From positions 1 to 40,280 of the forward strand of contig JAIEOJ010000271.1 of the NCBI GenBank assembly GCA_019750575.1: a stretch of 40,280 bases of DNA. The letters are read 5' to 3'. Made by a program: the position numbers and the translations under genes. Position 1 is the stretch's first letter. The number at the start of each line of letters is the position of its first letter. The stretch comes from Rhodocyclaceae bacterium. GTDB lineage: Bacteria; Pseudomonadota; Gammaproteobacteria; Burkholderiales; Rhodocyclaceae. This document shows, piece after piece, positions 8,900 through 17,451 of the stretch. The notes under the pieces are model-generated. The model was not told where the DNA came from and did not search any database. It saw nothing but the letters and a program-made list of their open reading frames with translations.

Positions 8900-10524
8900 A
8901 GCCGGGGATTGCAAAGCACCTGCGGGCCGCTGATCTCATCGCGCTGGCGCTGCTGCTGGCACTCGTGGCGCTGCTGTTCGTGCAGGCGCCGGTCGGCGGT
9001 GCCTTCGCCTGGAGCGATGCGCCGCGGCATGCGCTCAACGGCGTGTTCGTCAAGGATTTTGTTGCGGCCATGCCCTGGGACGACCCGGCGGGCTATGCCT
9101 ATCGTTATTACGCGCAGTATCCGGCGCTGACCATACTGTTCTATCCGCCCCTGTTCTACGTCGTCAGCGCGCCGTTCTATGCGCTGTTCGGCTTCTCCCA
9201 CGGCACGGCCTTGCTCGTCGTTGGCCTGCATTACGCCGCCTTCGCCTGCGCCTGCTATCGCATCTCCCGACGCTGGTTGGATGCGCCGGCCGCCTTCCTG
9301 CTGGCGGCGCTCATTACGGTGCTGCCGGAAATCGCTTTCTGGGGCCGGCAAATCATGCTGGAGATTCCGGCACTGGCCTTCCTCGCGTGGAGCGCCGTCT
9401 GCTTCCTCGAGTACCTCGACGAGCGTCGTCCCCGACATCTCTACCTCGCCGTAGTCCTGCTGGTGCTGGCCATGTACAGCAAGATCAACGTCGGCTTCAT
9501 GGCAATCGCCTATGCCGCGAGCCTGATGCAGGCCCAGGGCGGTGGTGCATGGCGCAATCGCCATCACTATCTGGCGGCATTGGCCGCCGCCATCGCGTTG
9601 CTGCCTTTGCTGCTGCTGACGGTCAAGTTTGGCCAGGCCAATGTGCAATCGGTGACTGGTGTCGCCGATGCCTCTGTGTCGCGCGCCACCCTCGACGGCT
9701 GGTTCTGGTATGCCCGTCAATTGCCCTTGCAGATGGGCTGGCCGGTATTGCCGGTCCTGCTTGGTGGTCTTGCCTTGCTGAGCCGCTCGCCGGCCGGCGA
9801 CCGGCGCGCCCAGCAGTTCTTCCTTGCGCTCTGGTTCGTGAGTGGTTATCTGTTCTTTTCCGCGATAGACCTGAAGGAATCGCGCCATACCGTATTCATC
9901 CTGCCGCCGCTGGTGTTCCTGGGAGCGCTGGGCTTGCGGACGGTGTTGTCCTGCAAGCGCCTGTCGGCTCTGTTGCTGGCCCTGTTGCTGGCGACGCTGA
10001 CATGGACCGTGCTGAAGCGGCCGGTTCATTATGTGGATGGTTATCGCAAGGCGGCCGACAAGGTGGCCGATATGGCGCCGCCGAACAGTGCCGTGCTGTT
10101 TTCCGGCTATCGCGACGGTGCCTTCGTCTTCAATATGCGGGTGCGCGAGGACAGGCGCGATCTGGTGACGGTGCGCGCTGACAAGCTCTTGCTCAAGGTT
10201 GCGGTACGGCGCGAGCTGGGGGTGGAGCAGAAGTCCTATTCGGAAGCCGAAATCGTTCAGATGCTGAACGGGGCCGGCATCCGCTATGTTGTCGCCCAGC
10301 ACGACTTCTGGACCGATCTCGAAGTCATGGCGCGCTTGCAGCGCGTCCTGAATTCGGAACACTTCACCGAGGTGGGGCGTATCGCGACCCAAGCGAACTA
10401 TCCTGTCAGCGACACGCTGCTGGTCATCTACCGCAACAATGCGGCGCTGAGCGGCGCGGCCAAGCGCATGGACATTGACTTGCCCATCATCCAGCGCACC
10501 ATTCCTGCGGGGCGCCCGCAATGA
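8896..10524 (+). CDS. GT-C / GT39-like membrane glycosyltransferase
   Basis: 542 residues from ATG 8896, which overlaps the previous stop by 4 bp; the longer open frame upstream lies inside the GT4 gene. It is polytopic, with about ten to eleven hydrophobic helices. The first periplasmic loop has WSDAPRHALNG, with an acidic residue where ArnT/PMT-like GT-C enzymes place the catalytic Asp, followed by YYAQYPALTILFYPPLFYV. GRQIMLEIPALAFLAWS matches the conserved helix of ArnT/PMT_2 proteins. A soluble C-terminal part (from about residue 380) includes PPNSAVLFSGYRDGAFVFNMR. Such enzymes use polyprenyl-phosphate-linked sugars on the periplasmic side. It could decorate the glycan or glycosylate a protein; the target is unknown. 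Confidence 0.78.
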   Translation: MKPGIAKHLRAADLIALALLLALVALLFVQAPVGGAFAWSDAPRHALNGVFVKDFVAAMPWDDPAGYAYRYYAQYPALTILFYPPLFYVVSAPFYALFGFSHGTALLVVGLHYAAFACACYRISRRWLDAPAAFLLAALITVLPEIAFWGRQIMLEIPALAFLAWSAVCFLEYLDERRPRHLYLAVVLLVLAMYSKINVGFMAIAYAASLMQAQGGGAWRNRHHYLAALAAAIALLPLLLLTVKFGQANVQSVTGVADASVSRATLDGWFWYARQLPLQMGWPVLPVLLGGLALLSRSPAGDRRAQQFFLALWFVSGYLFFSAIDLKESRHTVFILPPLVFLGALGLRTVLSCKRLSALLLALLLATLTWTVLKRPVHYVDGYRKAADKVADMAPPNSAVLFSGYRDGAFVFNMRVREDRRDLVTVRADKLLLKVAVRRELGVEQKSYSEAEIVQMLNGAGIRYVVAQHDFWTDLEVMARLQRVLNSEHFTEVGRIATQANYPVSDTLLVIYRNNAALSGAAKRMDIDLPIIQRTIPAGRPQ

Positions 10525-11678
10525 GCAGAAGCGATACACGCACGCATATCGTGCATGTCGTGAATCGCCTCGGGGTGGGCGGCATGGAGAATGTCGTGAT
10601 CCAGCTGGTGAATGAGTTGCCGCCCGCGCGTTTTCGTCACTCCATCATCGCCATTACCGATGTCATGCCCGACATTGCGGCACGTATCAAGCATGCGGAC
10701 GTCGGTCTCCATGCCTTGGAGAAGGCGCCGGGGCAGGCGTTATGGCGCTATCCGCACATGCATCGCCTGCTGCGTCGCCTGCGGCCTGATGTCTGGCACG
10801 GCTGCAATCTGGCGGCGCTGGAGTTTGCGCCGCTGGCCTGGATGGCCGGTGTGAAGTGGCGTATCCATGCCGAACACGGCCTGGAGATGGATGAGCTGCG
10901 CGGCCGTCAACCGGCCTATCGCTGGCTGCGGCGGCTCTATCGTGGCTGCGTGCATATCTACGTCGCGGTTTCCGCACCGATTGCCGCATATCTGCAGCAA
11001 ACAATCGGTATTCCGCCTGCGCACCTGCGCCTGATTAGCAACGGCGTGGACCTGCAGCGTTTCCGGCCGTGGCGCGCCGGAGATGCCTCGCCTGAGGGCT
11101 TTTCCTTCGATAAAGCCGAGCACTGGGTGGTCGGCACCGTCGGTCGCCAGGAGCCGATCAAGAACCCGTTATTGCTGGTCGATACCTTTATCGATCTGGT
11201 GCATGCCGGCCAGCCCGAAAGCGAGCCACTGCGACTGGCGATGATAGGCGAGGGCAGCCTGCACGACGAGATTGATAACCGCATGCGAGCGGCGGGCCTG
11301 CGCGAGCGGCTGTGGCTGCCGGGCAATCGCAACGATGTCGATGTGATCCTGCGCTGCCTTGACTGCTTCGTTCTGCCTTCGCTTTCCGAAGGCACCTCAT
11401 GCACCCTGCAAGAGGCGCTGGCTTGCGGCCTGCCTGTCGTGGCTACCGATGTCGGCGGCAACCGGGCGACGCTGGGCGATGCCGGGCGCCTGATTCCCAG
11501 CCAGGACCGCGCGGCGCTGCTGGCGGCACTGCAAGCCTGTCGCCATCACCCCGCAGCGGCGCAGGCGGCGCGCGCCCATGCCGAGCAGACGCATGATCTG
11601 AACACGACCCTGCAGGCGTATGCTGAGTTGTTTGAAGGCAGCGATACGGCGCTGCCCATGGCGAAGGAGCGGAGCTGA
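10521..11678 (+). CDS. GT4 glycosyltransferase, XrtA-associated (stp2 type)
   Basis: 385 residues. The opening HIVHVVNRLGVGGMENVV has the Gly-rich loop of GT4 enzymes and, with RFRHSIIAITD, resembles the PEP-CTERM/EpsH1-associated family TIGR03088. Further along are VDLQRFRPW, GTVGRQEPIKNPLLLVDTF, and the donor-binding E-x7-E motif in SLSEGTSCTLQEALACGLPVVATDVGGN. The last segment is a textbook GT4 C-terminal half. The predicted role is addition of one sugar to the exosortase-linked glycan or its lipid carrier in the cytoplasm. It overlaps the GT-C gene by 4 bp and is followed 2 bp later by the small-protein gene. Confidence 0.9.
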   Translation: MSRSDTRTHIVHVVNRLGVGGMENVVIQLVNELPPARFRHSIIAITDVMPDIAARIKHADVGLHALEKAPGQALWRYPHMHRLLRRLRPDVWHGCNLAALEFAPLAWMAGVKWRIHAEHGLEMDELRGRQPAYRWLRRLYRGCVHIYVAVSAPIAAYLQQTIGIPPAHLRLISNGVDLQRFRPWRAGDASPEGFSFDKAEHWVVGTVGRQEPIKNPLLLVDTFIDLVHAGQPESEPLRLAMIGEGSLHDEIDNRMRAAGLRERLWLPGNRNDVDVILRCLDCFVLPSLSEGTSCTLQEALACGLPVVATDVGGNRATLGDAGRLIPSQDRAALLAALQACRHHPAAAQAARAHAEQTHDLNTTLQAYAELFEGSDTALPMAKERS

Positions 11679-11680
11679 CC

Positions 11681-11854
11681 ATGGAAGGATTGTTCTTCCT
11701 TGCCGACATCATTCTGATGCTCCTGCTGGTCCTGGCGATCTTCCGCAGCGAACGCAAGCCGACGTCCGAGGATCTCGGCCTGTTTGCCTACAAGGCTGAC
11801 GACGGGCCTGACCGGCAGGCAGGAGATACAGGGGAGGCTAGCCGCGATGCGTGA
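11681..11854 (+). CDS. 57-residue single-helix membrane protein of unknown function
   Basis: A short gene between the stp2-type transferase and the ligase-like gene. ATG 11681 lies 2 bp after the upstream stop and is preceded by the purine-rich GAAGGAGCGGAG. The product has one strong hydrophobic segment (residues 4-21, LFFLADIILMLLLVLAI), then a positively charged boundary (FRSERKP) and a hydrophilic tail with DLGLFAYKADD. Positive-inside logic suggests the tail is cytoplasmic. Its stop lies 8 bp inside the next gene, so it is packed into the operon as a real gene would be. From memory, XrtA loci often carry a similar short open frame just before the O-ligase with an L-G-L-F motif; this was not checked. 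No function can be assigned. Confidence 0.72.
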   Translation: MEGLFFLADIILMLLLVLAIFRSERKPTSEDLGLFAYKADDGPDRQAGDTGEASRDA

Positions 11855-13169
11855 TCTGGTCCTGCTGGCCGCCATGCTGCTGTTCGTGCCCTTGAGCATG
11901 ACGAATGCCTTCATCGCCTATCTGCTATGCGGCTGGGTGTCGGTGCTGTCGCCGGCCTACTATCTGTACGGCTTCATGGATGATGTGCGTTTCAACCTGA
12001 TTTTCGCAGTCATCACCATCAGCGTCCTGATCGTAGGGCGCGACCGTTTCAAGAACCGGCTCGGCTACGCCAATCCGACGGTGCTGCTGATGCTGCTGTT
12101 CATGGTGCACGGCATCCTCTGCGCGCTGTTCGCCTATCCCGGCAATCCGCTCAACGAAACCCTGGCGATCCAGTTCGTCAAGACGCTGATCTATTGCCTG
12201 CTGGCGCCGCTGCTGTTGACCACACGTTTCCGCCTGCACGCGCTGCTGCTGATGCTGGCGCTGGGACTGGGTTTTCACGGCGTCGTCGAGGGGCTCAAGG
12301 TCATCAAGTCGGCTGGCGGCCATCGGCCGCTTGGTATTCCTTCTTCCATGATGTCGGACAACAACCAGCTCGCGGTTGCCATGGTCATGGCCTTGCCCAT
12401 TTTCTTCTATCTCTACCAGTACTCTCAGCGCAGGCTGGTACGGATTGCCTTTCTCTGCACCATCGCCTTTACTGTCGCCTGCGTACTCGGCACGACTTCG
12501 CGCGGCGGGCTGGTCGGCCTGCTGGCGCTGGCGATCTGGTTTGTGCTGACTTCGCGCCACAAGGTGATGGCGGTTGCTCTCATTACCTGCCTAGCCGTGA
12601 CAACCGTGGCGGTGGCGCCCGAAAACATGTTCAGTCGTGTCAGTACGATGCAGGACATCGAGAACGACAGTTCCTTCATGGGGCGCGTTGCGGCCTGGAA
12701 GATCAGTTCGGCCGTGGCGCTCAATAACCCGTTTTTTGGTGGTGGCTTCCATGCCATCCAGCACACCCCGATCTGGGATTCCTATCGTTACGAGCAGGGC
12801 CTTCTCGGCTGGATCACTACACCGCCGCCGGACGAGCGCGGCAAGGCCGCACACAACATCTTCTTCGAGGTGCTGGGCGACCTCGGCTTTATCGGGTTAG
12901 CCTTGTTCTGTCTCCTGTTCCTCAACGCTTTCCGTGCGCGTGCCGAGGTGCGGCGCATGACGCGGGATGGCCGCTGGCTATGGGCACGCGACATGTCTGA
13001 TATGCTTTTTCTCTCCATCTTCGCCTACATGATTTCCGGCTCGGCGGTCAGCATGGCGTATTTCGAGCCGTTCTATGTGATCCTGATGGCCATGGAGATG
13101 CTGCGTCAGTGGGTGCGACATGAGTCTCGGCAACTGGCGGAGAAACCCGGCCCGAAGGAGGAGCCATGA
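11847..13169 (+). CDS. O-antigen-ligase-like (WaaL/Wzy_C) protein, XrtA-associated
   Basis: 440 residues from ATG 11847, which has GGGGAGG ten bases upstream; the open frame extends 5' but without a better start. It is a polytopic membrane protein with about ten to twelve helices. MRDLVLLAAMLLFVPLSMTNAFIAYLLCGWVSVLSP is the signature N-terminus of the exosortase A-associated O-glycosylation ligase family (TIGR03097-like). The Wzy_C features follow: MMSDNNQLAVAMVMALP, GTTSRGGLVGLLALA, the periplasmic loop with FFGGGFHAIQ, and AHNIFFEVLGDLGFIGLALF. It is predicted to transfer or polymerise undecaprenyl-linked glycans in the periplasm, either as polymerase of the exopolysaccharide or as ligase onto a protein. 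It overlaps both neighbours (8 bp and 4 bp). Confidence 0.88.
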   Translation: MRDLVLLAAMLLFVPLSMTNAFIAYLLCGWVSVLSPAYYLYGFMDDVRFNLIFAVITISVLIVGRDRFKNRLGYANPTVLLMLLFMVHGILCALFAYPGNPLNETLAIQFVKTLIYCLLAPLLLTTRFRLHALLLMLALGLGFHGVVEGLKVIKSAGGHRPLGIPSSMMSDNNQLAVAMVMALPIFFYLYQYSQRRLVRIAFLCTIAFTVACVLGTTSRGGLVGLLALAIWFVLTSRHKVMAVALITCLAVTTVAVAPENMFSRVSTMQDIENDSSFMGRVAAWKISSAVALNNPFFGGGFHAIQHTPIWDSYRYEQGLLGWITTPPPDERGKAAHNIFFEVLGDLGFIGLALFCLLFLNAFRARAEVRRMTRDGRWLWARDMSDMLFLSIFAYMISGSAVSMAYFEPFYVILMAMEMLRQWVRHESRQLAEKPGPKEEP

Positions 13170-14134
13170 TCGAACTTGTGCTGCGTAGCTTGAGTCGCGA
13201 GAAGCTGTCCATATTCCTGTTTCACAAGATTCCACTGGCGGCTTCGCCGTTGGCCCCCTACGATCTGCCCTACGTCGATTTCCTGCGCTTGCTTGATTAT
13301 GTGGCGGCGCATTTCAAGGTGCTTCCCCTGGACGAGGCAGTTGCTTTGCTGGAGAGCGGAAAACTGCCGCCCGGCGTTGCCTGTCTGACCTTCGACGACG
13401 GCTACAACGGCTGGGTCGAGCATGTCATGCCTGCACTACTGGCGCGCGACCAGCATGCCACCTTCTTCGTTACCACTGGCCAGTTCTCGGGCCGGCCGAT
13501 GTGGCACGAAAGAGTAGAGCAGGCCCTGTCACGCCTGCCCCTGGGTAGCCTTCGGCTTGCTGATACTGAACTCGATACTTTCGAAATTTTCGATGAAGCC
13601 GCGCGTCAGCATAGCCTCCGTCGTATTGAGCAGTATTTGAAATATCTGCCGCTGACGCGTCGCGAGCAATTGATCGAATACTTGGAAGAGCTCTCTGGCG
13701 TGCGACCGGAGTCTCTGAGTCTGATGCTGGCTGACGATGTGCGCGCCTTGCATGCGAAGGGATTTTCGATTGGCGCTCATACTATCAACCATCCCATACT
13801 GACGCTGTGCAGTGATGATGAGGCTCGCCACGAAATTGGTGCTGCACGGGAAGAGCTTTCCGCCATGATCAATGGGTCGATTACCGGCTTCGCCTATCCG
13901 AATGGCCGGCCGGCGCAGGACTTCAACGAACGCCATGTGCGGCTGGTCAGAGAAGCCGGCTACAAATACGCCGTCACCACCCAGTGGGGCGCTGCGACCC
14001 CGCAGACTTCCCGGCTGCAAATCCCGCGCTTCACGCCCTGGGGGCCGGGTCGCCTCAAAATGAGTTATCAGCTCGCGCGCAACTACCTGCTGCCGGGCAA
14101 GACCCTGGGCATTACGGAATCGGTACTGGTGTGA
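13166..14134 (+). CDS. Polysaccharide deacetylase (CE4) no. 2
   Basis: 322 residues. NodB motifs are in order: LTFDDGYNGW (Asp77, Asp78), QHATFFVTTGQF, the metal-binding SIGAHTINHP (His205, His209) and FAYPNGRPAQDF. A long insert between TTGQF and AHTINH (about residues 110-200) probably forms a helical cap. No signal peptide is visible. It should hydrolyse N- or O-acetyl groups of a saccharide; the acceptor is unknown. It overlaps the ligase gene by 4 bp. The central part (about 13560-13870) looks richer in A and T than its neighbours, which may mark a different history. Confidence 0.87.
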   Translation: MIELVLRSLSREKLSIFLFHKIPLAASPLAPYDLPYVDFLRLLDYVAAHFKVLPLDEAVALLESGKLPPGVACLTFDDGYNGWVEHVMPALLARDQHATFFVTTGQFSGRPMWHERVEQALSRLPLGSLRLADTELDTFEIFDEAARQHSLRRIEQYLKYLPLTRREQLIEYLEELSGVRPESLSLMLADDVRALHAKGFSIGAHTINHPILTLCSDDEARHEIGAAREELSAMINGSITGFAYPNGRPAQDFNERHVRLVREAGYKYAVTTQWGAATPQTSRLQIPRFTPWGPGRLKMSYQLARNYLLPGKTLGITESVLV

Positions 14135-14136
14135 GC

Positions 14137-15147
14137 ATGTCCCTGAATGGTGTGAAATCTGCCCTGAAATCCCTCGCTTATTTCAGTGGCATGCTCGGCT
14201 GGTGGCATCGACGCCGCAATGCCAGAGCGCTGACGGTCTTCATGTTCCATCGCGTATTGCCTCGTGAAAGTGCGGCCTACGCTGCAGCGGAAAAGGAGTT
14301 CACCTTCAGCGTTGAAGGTTTCGGCCGTTGCCTGGATTTCATCCGCAGACATTACAGCCTGGTGAGTGCCGCCGAGGTTGAAATGGCGGTCGCCGGCAAT
14401 ATCACCCTGCCACCGTGTCCGGCCCTCATCACCTTCGACGACGGCTGGCGCGATACGCTTGTGTACGCTTGCCCTCAGCTCAAGGCACGGAATATGCACG
14501 CACTGCTTTTTCTCGCCACCGAGATACTGGAGAGTCCTTCGCCGCAATGGTGGCAGGACATGCTGGTGCGTATTCTCGAACAGCCGGTGCAGGCGCGGCA
14601 GCTCATGCAGCGCCTCGGCCTGCCCGCAGACCTGGCGAATGCGCGTAGCCGGGAGATTGATCATGCCGTCGCCGGGGCGGTGGCTGCCATGCCGTTGGCC
14701 GAACGCCTGGCCTTGCTGGAGGAATTTTTGTCGCCGGCCGAAGCCGAAGCCCAGATGCTCATCGCGGAGGAAGTGCAAGCCGCCGACCGCGCCTGCATCG
14801 AGTTCGGTGCGCATGGCCATACACATGCGCCGTTGACCATGCTGGCCCGGCCAGAACTGGAGTTGCAGCAGTCCCACGCCTTGCTCGCGTCATTGCAACC
14901 CGGCGTGAGCAGCATGTCCTTTCCACACGGCGCTTATACCGAGGCGATCATGACGCACGCCGCCACGGCGGGATTTCGCCTGACCTTCACCAGCGACCCA
15001 CTCCTGCTGGATCTCAAGCACCCGGGTAGCGGGCACGGCATCGGTCGCATCCATATTCCGGAAAACGAATGGACTACAGAATCCGGCCGTGTTTCCTTCC
15101 CCAAGCTTGCCACCTTCCTGTTCTTTCGGCCGCAGGCCTCCCACTGA
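14137..15147 (+). CDS. Polysaccharide deacetylase (CE4) no. 3
   Basis: 336 residues from ATG 14137; GTG 14131, overlapping the previous stop (GTGA), is an equally possible start. The open frame further upstream lies inside the previous gene. Motifs: LTVFMFHRVLP (a first-strand His), ALITFDDGWRDTL (Asp101, Asp102), MHALLFLATEIL, EFGAHGHTHAPL (His226, His230) and MSFPHGAYTEAIM. It is a second CE4 protein immediately downstream of the first but with clearly different sequence, so not a recent duplicate. It may act on a different residue of the repeat unit. The stop is followed within 3 bp by the next start. Confidence 0.85.
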   Translation: MSLNGVKSALKSLAYFSGMLGWWHRRRNARALTVFMFHRVLPRESAAYAAAEKEFTFSVEGFGRCLDFIRRHYSLVSAAEVEMAVAGNITLPPCPALITFDDGWRDTLVYACPQLKARNMHALLFLATEILESPSPQWWQDMLVRILEQPVQARQLMQRLGLPADLANARSREIDHAVAGAVAAMPLAERLALLEEFLSPAEAEAQMLIAEEVQAADRACIEFGAHGHTHAPLTMLARPELELQQSHALLASLQPGVSSMSFPHGAYTEAIMTHAATAGFRLTFTSDPLLLDLKHPGSGHGIGRIHIPENEWTTESGRVSFPKLATFLFFRPQASH

Positions 15148-15150
15148 TTG

Positions 15151-16191
15151 ATGCCAGATTCCACCATCGGGCTGACCTTCTTCGTCAAGCCTTTCCAGCA
15201 ACTTGATGCCTGCGAACGGGACGCCTGGGCGGCGCTGGTCGATCGCTATCCTGACAATCGTCGCGCCTTCATGACGCCGGTCTATGCAGAAGCGGTTGCT
15301 GCTGGCGATCCGTCGGTGTGCGTCCTTGTCGTTCATGCAAACGGCACAGCGGCAGGCTTCATGCCGCTGCAACGTCGTGTCGACTGGGCTGGCCGTCTTG
15401 GTGTGTATGAGCCCGTCGGTGGCGTCATGACTGATTATTTCGGGTTAGTTGCCGCGCCGGACTTGCAGATCGATATCAAGCAGGCATTACGCGAATGCCG
15501 TCTGCCATTACTGGCCTTTACTCATCTCGATACGGCGCAGCTCCAGCATGGCTTGCCTGCGGAGCAAGCTCGCATTGGTCTGAAAACGGAGATCGAGGAG
15601 CCGGTAGCAGACTTCTGGGAACGCCTGCGCGAGAGGGACAAGAAGTTTGTCTATGACACCGAGCGGCGCGAACGCAAGCTGGGCAAGGATTACGGCGAAC
15701 TTTGCTTTGAATCTGATTCAAGCTCGCCGCAGGAGGATCTGGCAACGCTGATTGCGCTCAAGTGCGCCCAGTACACGCGGAGTTCCAAGCTGCAGGCGCC
15801 GCTATTCGCGCGCCGCAATGTCGAGCTGCTGCACCGCTTGCTCGATGCGCGCTCGCCACAATGTACAGGTGTACTCAGTACGCTGAAACTTGACGGACGC
15901 ATCATCGCCGCGCATTTCGGTTTGCGCTGCCATGAAACCCTGCACTATTGGTTTCCGGTCTATGACCCGGCATTCTCGAACTATGCGCCGGGTCGCATCC
16001 TGTTCCGGCGCGTACTCGAGGCCTCCGTGCCTCAGGGGGTGCGCATCATAGACAGAGGTGAGGGCGACACGCAGGCCAAGCGCGATTTCGCCAACCGCGA
16101 GCATCTGTTCTACCGCGGCCTGTGGAGTGCCGGCGGGATCAGTGCGCTGCCGGGACGAGCGGTGCTGTCGCTGCTGTGGCGTCTGGCCTGA
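15151..16191 (+). CDS. CelD/FemAB-like GNAT acyltransferase
   Basis: 346 residues from ATG 15151; TTG 15148 directly after the previous stop could also serve. The features of the Acetyltransf_6 (CelD/BcsL) group are present: a first GNAT-like half with AGFMPLQRRVDWAGRLGVYEPVGGVMTDYF, a central basic stretch RERDKKFVYDTERRERKL, and a second half with TGVLSTLKLDGRIIAAHFGLRCHETLHYWFPVYDP and IIDRGEGDTQAKRDFA. It probably transfers an acyl or aminoacyl group to a sugar or lipid-linked intermediate. It is the last gene of the rightward operon, and its final 53 bp overlap the 3' end of the GT4 gene on the opposite strand. No intrinsic terminator was found after it. Confidence 0.83.
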   Translation: MPDSTIGLTFFVKPFQQLDACERDAWAALVDRYPDNRRAFMTPVYAEAVAAGDPSVCVLVVHANGTAAGFMPLQRRVDWAGRLGVYEPVGGVMTDYFGLVAAPDLQIDIKQALRECRLPLLAFTHLDTAQLQHGLPAEQARIGLKTEIEEPVADFWERLRERDKKFVYDTERRERKLGKDYGELCFESDSSSPQEDLATLIALKCAQYTRSSKLQAPLFARRNVELLHRLLDARSPQCTGVLSTLKLDGRIIAAHFGLRCHETLHYWFPVYDPAFSNYAPGRILFRRVLEASVPQGVRIIDRGEGDTQAKRDFANREHLFYRGLWSAGGISALPGRAVLSLLWRLA

Positions 16192-17422
16192 GGCCAGCTT
16201 CCTGCAGCAGGGAAGCGTAGAGCGCGACATGGCGCTCCGCGTTCAACTGCCAGGTGTAATTGTCGCGGATCAGTGCGTGACCCTGACAGCTCAGACGTTC
16301 ACGCAAGGCTTCGTCGTGCATCAGGCGTTCGATCGCATTGCAGATGGCATCCGTCGTGCCGGGCTCGATCAGCAATGCATGCTCGCCATCCTCAACCACG
16401 TCGGCGATTCCGCCGACACGGGTGAAGATGGACGGTGTTGAGGAGAACAGCGACTCGAACAGTACCGTCGGCAGACCTTCCGAATGCGAGGGCAAGATGA
16501 AGGCGTCGGCAAAATGCATCCAGTGCTTGATCATCGAGTGATGCACACTGCCGACCAGCACCACATTGTCCTGCAGATCATGTTCGCGGATGAAGTCGCC
16601 GATGTAGTCGCCCAGCTCGTTGCGGCCGACCAGAAAGAGCTTGAGCTGTTTCTTTCCGGCACGGACCAGGCGCGCCACGGCCGGCAGCAGCTCGCGTATG
16701 CCTTTGCGCTGATTCAGATAGCCGACAAAAACCAGGTTCCAGCTGTTCGCATGTTGGGTCCTGAGGCGTTCCAGCACTGCGTGATCGTCTTCAAGCAGAC
16801 TGAACTTTGCGGTGTTCACGCCATTGGTGATGTAGTGGCTGCGCGCCGCCATGCGTCCATCGGTCAGTGCCTCGGCCAGGCGCAGCCCCTCGCTGGCGAC
16901 GAAAACGCCGGCATCGGCACCGTCCAGCGCCTGTTGCACCTTACGTCGGCAGGCTGCGTTGTAATTCGGCGCGTCGATGATGCAGGTCCTGTGTATGGTG
17001 TGCACCACCTTGACGGCGGGCAGGCATTCATCGCGCAGGCGATTGGCCGCGTAACCGCAGGGGTAGGTCGCATGGGCATGAATCAGGTCGAAGGGCCAAT
17101 CCGCATGGATTTCTTCGACCACGCGTTTGATGCTGCGGTACATCCAGTCGCCGACATGCTGGAACAGTAGATGGCGAGGCAAGGTCAGATAGCGCGGATG
17201 ATAAACCTCGAACCCTTCATAAGTTTCGCGTTCGGGGATATTGGCCAGTGCTGCATAGCGTTCGCTCATCAGGCCGAGCGGGAAGGGTGCATACGGAATC
17301 GGCTGGACGATGCGTACATCAATGCCGCATTCGCGCAGGGCCACGGCCTGTTCATGAACGAAAGTGCCGAACACGGGGTTTTCGTGATTCGGATACCACA
17401 TGGAAAGAAATAGTACGCGCAT
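16139..17422 (-). CDS. GT4 glycosyltransferase
   Basis: 427 residues. The N-terminus MRVLFLSMWYPNHENPVFGTFVHEQ is typical of GT4 enzymes near exopolysaccharide genes. IHAHATYPCGYAANRL, HTIHRTCII, ITNGVNTAKF, LVFVGYLNQRKGIRELLPAV and the donor-binding E-x7-E in SHSEGLPTVLFESLF follow. The final 17 or so residues (Ala/Pro-rich, TAATAPLVPAAH) are encoded antisense to the convergent acyltransferase gene and look like a non-conserved tail. It is the last gene of the leftward operon and starts 29 bp after the GT2 stop. It is likely a cytoplasmic sugar transferase; the sugar is unknown. Confidence 0.88.
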   Translation of the reverse strand: MRVLFLSMWYPNHENPVFGTFVHEQAVALRECGIDVRIVQPIPYAPFPLGLMSERYAALANIPERETYEGFEVYHPRYLTLPRHLLFQHVGDWMYRSIKRVVEEIHADWPFDLIHAHATYPCGYAANRLRDECLPAVKVVHTIHRTCIIDAPNYNAACRRKVQQALDGADAGVFVASEGLRLAEALTDGRMAARSHYITNGVNTAKFSLLEDDHAVLERLRTQHANSWNLVFVGYLNQRKGIRELLPAVARLVRAGKKQLKLFLVGRNELGDYIGDFIREHDLQDNVVLVGSVHHSMIKHWMHFADAFILPSHSEGLPTVLFESLFSSTPSIFTRVGGIADVVEDGEHALLIEPGTTDAICNAIERLMHDEALRERLSCQGHALIRDNYTWQLNAERHVALYASLLQEAGLRPDATAATAPLVPAAH

Positions 17423-17451
17423 GCTGATCGTCGATGGGTGAATGAGACCGC

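Noticed and set aside
16192-16220. CTTCC/GGAAG inverted repeat after the rightward operon
   Set aside because: It lies in the coding part of the GT4 gene, is only 5 bp long and has no T-run.
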